From Tolypeutes matacus (Eukaryota > Chordata > Mammalia > Cingulata > Chlamyphoridae), in NCBI GenBank assembly GCA_026826555.1, contig JAKSZT010053768.1, positions 5,164,020-5,228,019 on the forward strand: 64,000 bases of DNA, in the 5' to 3' direction. This document shows positions 35,721 through 45,378 of the stretch, one piece after another (position 1 is the first letter of the stretch; every line of letters starts with the position of its first letter). The notes under the pieces are model-generated. The model did not search any database, had not been told where the DNA came from, and worked only from the letters and a program-made list of their open reading frames with translations. The translations under genes and the position numbers were made by a program.

Positions 35721-36395
35721 TGTATTAGTCAGTCAAAGGGGTGCTGATACAAAATACCAGAAACCTGTTGGCTTTTATAAAAAGGTTTTTATTTGCGGTA
35801 GAAGCTTACAGTTACCAGGCCATAAAGCATAAGTTACTTTCCTCACCAAAGTCTGTTGCCACATGTTGGAGTAAGATGGCTGTCAACTTCTGCAAGGATT
35901 CAGCCTTTCTCTTCCTCTCTTGGCTCCATGGTCCCAGCTTCTTCCAACATCAGCTGTAGGCTGGGATAAGTCTTGTCTCTCTCATGGGGTTCGTTCCTCT
36001 CCGGGCTCAGCTGCTCTGTTCTCTCCACAAGGTTAGCTGTAGACTATCAGGCAAACAGCTCCTCTCTCTGCCTGGGGCCTATGCCATATCTAATGGAGCC
36101 TTCTCTCTTTCCTCATGTATCTGCTTGTCTGTGTATTTACTTCTCAGGGCTCCAGCATTAAAATTCCAATTAACTCCTCTGCCTTGTCGTTTTCTCTGTG
36201 AGTCCCTGTCCATCAAGGGGGCGGGGTCTCAATGTCCTCCTGATGTGGCCTAATCAAAGACTTAATCATAATTTAATCAAGTAAGAGAGAAACCTCTGAG
36301 TCCAATACAATCTCATGTACCCAGAGGAATAGACCAATTTACAAGCATAATCTGATATCATTTTTGGAATTCATAAATAATACCAAACTGCTACA
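35721..36395 (-). mobile_element. Solo LTR, complete
   Basis: 675 bp, displayed as TGTATTAGTCAGTCAAAGGG ... CAAACTGCTACA, flanked by a perfect 5-bp duplication GTTTG (35,716-35,720 and 36,396-36,400). On the minus strand the 3' part has AATAAA and the phrase GGTATTTTGTATCAGCACCCC. The 5-bp duplication and end sequence place it with ERVL/MaLR elements. It is the best reference copy of the family also found at 22,667, 23,040 and 50,141. Confidence 0.95.
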
Positions 36396-36510
36396 GTTTG
36401 TTTCTCACTTTTTAAAATGTTTATATATATATTAGGAAATTAGTTTTGTGTGATTAGTCCTTTGTGATGTTTTTTACAGTGTAACCTTTTGTTTTCTTTT
36501 CTTTATTTTT

Positions 36511-38160
36511 AAAGAAGCTTTAGATGTCATAAATGTTATATCAAAAATATAGAGAATTCTCATATACCCCATCCCCTTTTCTTCCCAAACTTTCCCCCAT
36601 TAACAATATCTTAGTGAGGTACCTTTGTTAAAACTGATGAACACAAATTGAAACATTGCTACTAGCCATGGTCTATAGTTTACATTATGGTTTGCACTTT
36701 GTACCACATAATTTAATAGATTTTAAAAAACTGTATAATGGCCTGTATCTGTCATTGCAATATCATACAGAAAAATTCCAATTCCCAAAAATGCCCCATG
36801 TTACACCTATTCTTTCTACTCCTTCCCCTCACAACCTCTGGTGACCACGTCTTTACATCAATGTTACAAGTTTTTCTATTACTAGAATAATAATAAATAT
36901 AATTTATTTATATTTATTAGTATAAATATAATTTATTATTATAAATATAGTTACATTCCCCCCATATATTTGTTCATTCCTCAATCTTGAGGATTTTTGG
37001 ATGGTGATGCCCACTCTGCTTCTGATTGAGAGGGGGCTTAGATTAAATGGAGCAGATGGATAGAACTGTCTTGCTTACAGTTGTAGATACTCTCTGTTTT
37101 TTGGATGGGCATTGTTCATCATCATCCTTTTATTCCTTGTCCTGGGTGAATCCATTGATCTGATGAATAAGTGTTGGCCGCAACTCTGCTGAGATTCAGG
37201 GCTCAACCAGCATATGAACAGACTGAAGATTTAAGTCTCTGGGACACATATTTAATGGGTGTAGTGCCAATTATAGGTTCAACTTAAAGGGACAGAGGAA
37301 CCATGTGTAGTAAAATTATAAATGAGTATAACTCTGATGCATTGGGGAGATAGGTTATCATAATTTCCAAGGTAAGGCCCACCAATGGGATGCTGATATT
37401 CAGGGATTGTCTTCCTTGCCCACAGTGTATAGATGTCTCTAGAGCCCTCAGGAACCTCCCTGCTTGAGGCATGTTTACTGTGGTTGTCAGTGAGATCCTC
37501 CTGAGACGTCCATAAGTGTAACCTCTGGAACGGCTTCCTAAATTACTTTGAAATCTCTTAGATATAAAAACTCATTTGTATTTAACATTTCCCCTTTTTG
37601 GTCAAGGTTTTTTTCCAAATGCATCACTGGTTGGCACTTGGTAAAAATCCCTCAGTGCCAAGGGGGCTTATCCCTGGGAATCATGTCCCATGCCAGGGGA
37701 AGGTAGTGAGTTTATATGCTGAGTTTGGCTCAGAGAGAGGCCACATTTCAGGAACAAGAAGGCTTTCAGGAGACGACTATTTGGTAATATATATTTCTAG
37801 GCTAAGTTTCAATTTCACAAGAACAAGGTTCATAAACACAACCATCAATATCAAGGGCTTGGCATGTTGGTCTTGCCTTTTTCGCTAGGTACTGCCCATG
37901 TACTCTAGAGATTCTTGACACTCTATTAGAGAAGGTAGCAGGACTCCCCAGAATGGGAGTTCAGTATTCCATTGGTTGTTGTGTGGGTCTCCACCCACCA
38001 TGACAACACCCCATTACTACATGAAAACTTCCATATTCCATAGTAGCATGCCCCTTCCCACATGACCCCCCAACACCAATACCCTGCACCAGTGATCCTC
38101 ACCTGCCATAGCTGTAATCTTTCTGCAATCCAAAACCTCCCCCCAAACAAAGCCAAAATA
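36511..38160 (-). mobile_element. Long LINE-1-dependent retroposon, copy A
   Basis: Follows the same block order as the complete copy at 41,510-43,673: AAGCTTTAGATGTCATAAATG, TAGCCATGGTCTATAGTTTACA, CCTTTTTGGTCAAGG, TATGCTGAGTTTGGCTCAGAGAGAGG. Sense strand is minus. It is clearly older than the 41,510 copy. Its 3' tail is at the left; its 5' end lies head to head with copy B. Confidence 0.85.
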
Positions 38161-38349
38161 ATAAAATAAAATAATATAAAATAAAAATGTCAAAAATTTT
38201 AAAAAATATATTTTTCATTATTTTTAATATCCCAATCTTTTAATTTAATTTTAATTTTTTTATTTTTAGTTTTTTTAATGTTTATGTATTTTATTTCTTA
38301 TATTTAAACTTATCAGTATTATTTCATTTTCCTATTAATTGTATTTGGC

Positions 38350-39345
38350 TATTTTAATGGCTTCATGTTTGAAGACGTTTTGACCAAAAGGGGAAAAGGG
38401 TAAAGACAAATGAGTTTATATGGCTAAGAGACTTCAAAGTGTGTCAGGAGGTCATTTCAGAGATTATGCTTATGCACGTCTCAGCAGGAACTCATTGACA
38501 GCCAAAGTAAATATTACCTCAAATAGCAGGACTCCTGAAAGCTCTTGAGACATCCAGACACTGACTCTTGAGCTGTCTGCTCTGCCTATAGTGTCTGTAT
38601 CCAAGTGACTTAAATCTTTGGGCTGTCCATGTGCCAGTTGGACCCTGAATCTCAAGAGACTTGCAATACCTACTCTCCAGTTCATTGGATGCACCCAGGA
38701 CAACTAACAAGGAGATGATGACTAACAACAACCATCTCAAGGAACAGAGAGAGTCTGCAACTACAAGTAAGAAAGTCCCATCCATTTGCCCCATGGGATC
38801 TAATCCCCCTCTCAATGAGAAATGGAGTGGGCATGACCATCATAGAATCCTCAAGATTGGGGAACAAATGATGGACTAGAGTAGACTTACAGTTGTTCTA
38901 CCTTAGACTTGTTGTTATCCTAGAAATGGAAGAACTTTTATCATGGATGAGGAGGCAGTGGCCACTGGAGGTTCTGAGGCAAGGAAGAGGGAAAAATAGG
39001 TATAATTTGGGGGCATTTTCGGGACTTGGGAATTATCCTGAATGACATTGCAATGATAGATATAGGCCATTGTATATCTTGTAATAACTTGCAAAATGTG
39101 CAGGAGAGAGTGTAAACTACAATGTAAACTATAATCATTGCTTAGTGGCTATGCTCCAAGATGTGTTCATCAATTGTGGCAAATGTACCACACTAATGAA
39201 GGATGTTGTTGATAAGGGACTATGTGGGAGGGCTAGGGAGTGGGGCATAAGGGAATCTCATATTTTTTTGTGTAACATTTATGTAATCTAAGTTTCTTAT
39301 AAAAAATAAGTTTATTAAAAAAAGATGCAGTAAAACAAAACAAAA
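38350..39345 (+). mobile_element. Long LINE-1-dependent retroposon, copy B, 5'-truncated
   Basis: Starts inside the element at GACCAAAAGGGGAAAAGGG (about 38,380) and runs to an A-rich tail with AAACAAAACAAAAC (39,331-39,351). The 3' end, with GTACCACACTAATGAAGGATGTTG and GTGGGAGGGCTAGGGAGTGGGGC, resembles the 3'UTR of LINE-1s. With copy A it forms a long inverted repeat. The 38,160-38,350 part between them is very AT-rich and unassigned. Confidence 0.85.
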
Positions 39346-39519
39346 CAAAAAGAATAATATATCTAATCAAATTTTAGCATTTCCATGATAGTTATTTCAA
39401 TAAGTGAAAAATGTATCAAATACCCAATTTTTCAAATTATTTCTGCCCTCTCTTTTTATTCTTTTTTATGTCCTTGTTTTTCTAGTGCACTAAATAGAAG
39501 CTTGGGCTGTTAGAAACTG

Positions 39520-40030
39520 TATTAGGCTGATTGCAAAAAATGGATCCTCTCCATATATCCATAATATTTGCAATGTGACATTGCAGCTCCTCCCATGAAA
39601 AAGTATAGTCTTTTACCCTATCCCTTGAATCTGAGCTGTACTGTTCACTGGTTGTTGTTTTTCATACCGATAATGACATTGTGCTAACCCTGAGTTTAAG
39701 TCTCAATAAACCTTGTTCATCTCTTTCTTGGAATTCTGTGCAAGACTGTGCTAGCTTTGGGGAGATGAGGACCATTTGGAGGAGACTTCACGGGTACCAG
39801 GTGGTGCTTCCAAAACCAGCATACAACTATTGGATATCCAAATATATTAGAGATCCCAGCCAAAATTATTTGAGATACCCACCTTAACCAAAAAGTAGTT
39901 GACAGATTTAAGAGTAACCTGAGACTGGAAGACAGTCCCAATACATAAATTCATGAGTAATTAAAACTGGTAGTTGTTTTAAGCCACTGGTTTTGAGATT
40001 GTTTTTATATAGAATCCAGCACTGGTCATT
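39520..40030 (+). repeat. Old LTR-like mammalian repeat
   Basis: Starts near CTGTATTAGGCTGATTGC and ends with GTAGTTGTTTTAAGCCACTGG followed by TTTTGAGATTG, the usual 3' end of several old mammalian LTR families. The middle is degraded, so the family is not given. Confidence 0.5.
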
Positions 40031-40371
40031 GTCAAGTTAGAGTGCATCAAAAGGAGAGCAATTGGCCTGGTGAGGCATCTGGAAATCAAGCCATGTGAGA
40101 CTAAATCAAATTGAATTCATTATTGAGAGAAGGAAGTCATTTACCCAATGTAGATTCAGCATGCTAAGCAATAAACGTTGCCCTATATTAGACAATGGGA
40201 GACATTGAAGTAGAGCTATCTAAACTGTAGAAACATCTCAAATTTGTATGGTAGGGATTATGCCTTGCAACAGAGTTTTTGTCATAGCAAATATTCACAT
40301 GTAGATGGGATGATCTAGTGGCACGTTTATTGCAAAAGTCTTGCAGTTTTGACTGGCTTTCAAAAGCCAAT
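40031..40371. other. Short spacer, nothing recognised
   Basis: About 340 bases with no open frame of note, up to the 5' end of the LINE-1. Confidence 0.5.
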
Positions 40372-40938
40372 TGTGAAGATGGTAGCAGAGTAAGGCATTC
40401 CAGAGTCTGCTCATCCTACAGAGCAGTCAATAATCACCCAGAGCTATCTAAAGCAACTGTTTGGGGGGCCCAGGAGAACAGAAGAGCATCCTGCAACATC
40501 TTTGAAAGAATGGAAGAAGTAAATTGCCCATTGGCAGTGAAGATTCATGAATACAGCATGCCACACTGTGGAGGCTGGTGCCCATTCTCCACTGTCAGTG
40601 CAAGCCTCCTTGGGAGGTATTCTACGGCTGGAGTTGGAAGCTCTATTTCCAAACATGGGGGAAGAAGGGATGGTCAGGCACCAACTTCAGCTGCTGATTG
40701 TTAAATTAGGCTGGCTAAAATATAATCCTAAGAACAGCTAAAGTTTGAATCTGTCCAAGTCAGAAAGAGGCCAGTAGCTGACATTTTAACTCTGCCCCCA
40801 CATGAGAGGAAGCAAGGATGATTGGAAATCACAGTGATGGTAGGGAACAGCTTCTTTCCACCCAGATCAGATTGCAGCCCTTGGTTAGGCTCCAGCTCAC
40901 TTCTAGCAGAGAGGAAGCTGGGGAGACCTGTACCAGCC

Positions 40939-43900
40939 CCTCCAGGCAACTGTAGGTGCTTTTAGCTGGCACTGACTGGATATTTGTACATATGGGGCTC
41001 CATCACCACCCCCTAAAAGGATAGGAGGGGACCTGTTTCTTTGGCTTCTCTGGGCAACTGCAGGCTCTTTCAGGCCACACAAACTGGGTTGTTGAGTGCC
41101 TTTGATTCCATCCCTATCCCCCCATAGGATAGGAGGAGGCTGGTGTTTCTTCAGCCTCTCTGGACAACTGCAGGTGCTTTCAGCCCATAAAGAGTGGATA
41201 TTCAGACATCTGTAGCTGCATCCTCAACCCCCTCCCCAATAAAATAGAAGGGGAGCTTTGTTTGCTCAGCCTCTCTGGGAAACTGCAAGCACATTTGGCC
41301 TGCACCATCTGGTCTGTTGAGCACCTGGGGCTCCACTTCTGCCCCCACAGGATAGGAGGGGGTTGGTGTTTCCTCAGTTGGGCAACTGCAGGTACTTTTG
41401 GTCCACACAGACTGAATAGTCAGACAACTGTAGCTCCATATTCACCCCCAAATAGGATATGAAGGGGCTGGTGTTTCCTCAGCCTCTCCGGGCAATGGCA
41501 GGCACTTTTTTTTTTTTTTTTTTTTTTTTTTTATTATGGGTAAAAATCAAAATTCTCACAATACATACAAACATTTGCAAAATGATATATAAATATATAT
41601 GCACATATGTGTATTTGCTTACAAAAATGTTATATATATATATATATACACACATATATTTTAAGAGGTGCTTAGATTACCCAAATATTACACGGAACCC
41701 ACTGGGATTCCCATGTTGCCCACCTCCCACATCTCCCACCACATCCCACACAAACATCTCCCACAGTGTGGCCCACCAACCTCAATGAACTTACACATCC
41801 TGGAGCCTTGCCACCAACCATAGACCACAGTTCACACTGTAGACCACACTCTTTCCCACTCAGTTCTGAGTGGTGTGTGCTGATTTAAAATGGCCTACAT
41901 CCGTTGCCACAACAGTACTCAGGACAACCTCCAACTCCCAAAGAAGCCCCTATATTTCAACTGCTCATCCCCTCCCTACCCCAAAAGTGTCAAGTGGCCA
42001 CTGGCTCCACCTCATTGTTATAATTCCTTGCATTGCTAGAATCACCATATGTGAACAAGAGAATACCATCAAGTCCACTCTAGTCCATAGTTCTTCCCCC
42101 AATCCTGAGGGGACTGGGATGGTGAAGTCCACTCCAACTCCAAGTGAGAGAGGGCTTATATCCCATGGATATGGTGGGTGGGATGCTCCTGCCTGCAGAT
42201 GCAGGCCCTCTCCATTCCCTGGGATGGCCATTGCCCATCATTGTCTCCTCACCAGGTGACTTGGATGAGTCCATTCAGCTGTAGGGTAGGAGTTGCAGCA
42301 CCACCTAGATTTCATGCACACCTGGCACATAGGTAGGCGGGAGGCTCCAGGCTCTGGAAGTATACCTAAAAACTCCAGCATCACATATAGGTTTGAATAG
42401 AAGGGACTGGTGAACCATGTGCAGGGAGGACTTATTTGAGTCTAATTCTGTCACTCTCAGGAGCACAGATTCCAAAATAGAACCCACTGATAAGGCATCA
42501 GTCTCTGGGGCTATCCCCCCTTATATAGGACCAGGGTGTCTCCGGAGCTCTCAGGAACCCCAATGTGGGGGGTGATAGGCACTTAGATGTTCTATGAGCT
42601 CCTACTGAGGTGTGCGTAAGAGTTACCTCTGGGATGACCTCCTGACTTTCTTTGAAGTCTCTTAGCCACTTGAACTCATTTGTCTTTACCATTTCCCCCT
42701 TTTATTCAAGGTCTTTTTCCAGTTGTGTTGCCAGTAGGCACTTGGTATTAATCCCTCGTTGCCAGGGAGGCTCATCCCCGGGAGTCATGTCCCACGTTGG
42801 GGGGAAGGTAATGCAATCATATGCTGAGTTTGGCTTAGAGAGAGGCCACATTTGAGCAACAAGGAGGTTCTCAGGTGGCAACCCTTAGGCACCCCACAAC
42901 TGCAGGCTAAGTCTCATTTACAAGAGCAAAGACTCACAAGGGTAGTCATCAATAAAAATAAAAACATCAGTGGGTCATCCTATTTTGACAGGCACTGTCC
43001 CTACACTCAGAGGACTATTGGTGCTCCCTTGGAGACTGTGGCAGAGCTCTCCAGGCTAGGAATTCAGATTCCCTCATTTATTGTGTGATTATCCACCCAT
43101 CGTGACCATGCCCCATCCCCCGATCCTTTGAATGATTTTGTATATCTTTCATGTATATTCAGATGAACCAATCCCCACGAAACCCACCCCCAGTCACCCC
43201 CCCAATAATCCCCCGAAGTACCCATTGTAACCCTTCTGTGATCCAAATCCTCCATGAATATTGTCCATAAAATAATCAAATACACTTACTAGGAAAAAGA
43301 AACAAGTGTGATAAGCGTACATGCAAGAGACAAACATAAGGAAACTCAGGGGAAAAAAAAAAAAAGAGAGAGAGAAGGAAAAAAACCAAATAATCAGACA
43401 AAGAACAAAACAAAATAAAATATAATTAGTAGATTGGGACATTCAAAAAATGGACAAAAAAGCAAAGGAAATGCCTTTAAAATATATATATATATATATT
43501 CATTTTTTTTTCCTTTCTCTTTTCTTTTTTCCCTTTTTTCCCCTCCCTTTATCACTGTGTTATCGGATGTCTGGTGTGCCATGACACCTTCCTCCTCTCA
43601 ATCCCCATTGTCTCCCAATTTTTCATTTAATTTTCAAAGAAGTTTTAGGTCACAGCAAAGTCACACACAGAGTAATGGCAGGCACTTTTGGCCTACATGG
43701 ACTGAACTGTAGTTCCATCCCCATCCCTAAAGGGCAGAAGGGACAGTACTCCATCAGCCTCTCAGGGCAGCTGCAGGCACTTTCATCCCACATGGATTAG
43801 ATTGTTGGGCACTCTGAGAGTCCATGCCCACCCTTGTTAGAGAAGTAGTGGGGTCAGTGCTACGTTAGAACACCTGGGCATCTACAGTCAGTTTGGAACA

Positions 43901-44150
43901 ATGCAGCTTAGATTGCTGCCCAAACTCAGCTCCATCCCCACCCCATACAGGGGAAGAAGGGGCCTGAAGCGTCATCAGTCTCTCTGGACAATTACAGATG
44001 GTCTTGACCTGCATGGCTTGGATTACTACACAAGGCTGCAGCTCTCCTTTGGCAGAGGAGAAAGGTTAGAGAAGCTTCATTGGTACTTGGGGCAATGCGG
44101 GCAACTTCTGTCTCCACAGCTTACAGTACCAATTATACCCTCAGCTTTTA
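40939..44150 (+). repeat. LINE-1 5'UTR tandem monomers, about 110 bp each
   Basis: The phrase GGCAACTGCAGG (with changes) starts at 40,945, 41,053, 41,162, 41,278, 41,391, 41,491, then beyond the inserted retroposon at 43,766, near 43,875, 43,985 and near 44,092. Spacing is 95-115 bp. Each unit also has a GGGGCTCCATC-type block and an AGGATAGGAGGGGCTGGTGTTTC block. About ten units in all. Such units carry the promoter in monomer-type LINE-1s. Confidence 0.88.
41510..43673 (-). mobile_element. Long LINE-1-dependent retroposon, complete copy
   Basis: 2,164 bp inserted in a LINE-1 promoter monomer, with a 16-bp target duplication AATGGCAGGCACTTTT (41,494-41,509 and 43,674-43,689). The T run at the left (about 24 bases) is the poly-A tail, so the sense strand is minus. 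It has no long open frame; the clearest is 65 codons at 42,498-42,692, starting MVKTNEFKWLRDFKES. Low-complexity tracts lie at 41,630-41,660 and 43,340-43,550. It is very like the copy at 55,914, which suggests recent activity. I do not know its published name. Confidence 0.88.
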
Positions 44151-44237
44151 CTACACAACCATCATGGGAGAAAGAGAAAGAAAGGCCTAAACTAAAGAGA
44201 GAAACTGTGCCCAGAATAAATACGTCTAGTAAGCAAA

Positions 44238-45240
44238 ATGCCAAGCACCAAAAAAATTACAATCCATACCAAGAAACAGGAAGACATGGCCCAAAGGAAT
44301 AAGATAAGCCTCCAGATGACATAAAGGAGTTGATAAAATGTTATGTTCAAAAAACTCCTTAATAAATTCAATGAGATGGCAAAAGAGATTAAAGATGTGA
44401 AGAAGATAGTGGGTGAGCACAAAGAAAAATTTGAAAGCATACATAGAAAAATGGTGATCTTATGGAATGGAAAAAATTGAACAGGGTCTCAGGGAACTAA
44501 ATGATGGCAAAAGACAGGCAAATATATTTGCCATAGGTATCTCAGAAGGAGAAGAGAAGTGAAAAGGGGCAGAAGGATTATTTAAAGAAATAATAGTGGA
44601 ACATGATTGACGAGATTAAAAATACATCAAAGGCACATAAGAGCAGATTTGAATTGCTTGAAAACAGAATTAGTCATTTTGAAGACAGAACATCTGAACT
44701 GGAAAAGACAGGAGAACAGAAAGTGAAGAGAATGGAAAAAATGGAACAGGGTCTCAGGGAATTGAAGACAATGTGAAATGCACAAACATACATATTATCA
44801 GTGTCCCTTAAGGAGAAGAGACCGAAAAAGTGGCAGAAAGAATATTTGAGGAAATAGTGACTGAAAACTTCCCAACCCTTATGAAGGACATAAATAACAC
44901 TATCCAAAAGGACAATGCACCCCAAACAAAATAAATCCAAATAGACCTACCCTGAGACACCTACTATACAGAATATCAGAGATAAAGAAAGTATTTGGAA
45001 AGCAGTGAGAGAAAAGCAAAGCATCACATACAAGGGAACCTTGATAAGATTAAGTGCTGACCTCTCATCAGAAACCATGGAAGTGAGAAGAAAAGTGGTA
45101 TAATGTATTTAAAGTACTGAAAGAGAAAAAATACCAACCAATAATTCTGTATCCAGCAAAACTGTCCTTCAAAAATGACGGTGAGTCCAAAGACTTCACA
45201 GACCAAAAGACTACAATTACAAGAGATACTAAAGGGAATG
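44238..45240 (+). pseudogene. LINE-1 ORF1 remnant
   Basis: The start codon at 44,238 opens MPSTKKITIHTKKQEDMAQ but runs into a stop after about 27 codons. Lysine- and glutamate-rich coiled-coil-like text follows. The end (about 45,119-45,240) contains the block ATACCAACCAATAATTCTG and ATCCAGCAAAACTGTCC, the C-terminal domain of ORF1 in old mammalian LINE-1s. About 1 kb in all, the usual ORF1 length. Part of 44,690-44,790 repeats phrases of 44,460-44,520 (GAACAGGGTCTCAGGGAA), hinting at a local duplication. Confidence 0.8.
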
Positions 45241-45378
45241 CTGCAGCCTGAAAGGAAAAAAGTGGGCTAGAGACTTGAAGAAGAATGTAGAAATGAAGTT
45301 TATTAGGAAGGATAAATTAAAGGGTAAAATGACAGACAATAGTACAATATAACAACAGAAAGACAAAGGACAAAATGG

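Noticed and set aside
43901..44302. 133-codon plus-strand frame before LINE-1 ORF1
   Set aside because: It is translated promoter-monomer DNA that overlaps the ORF1 start in another frame.
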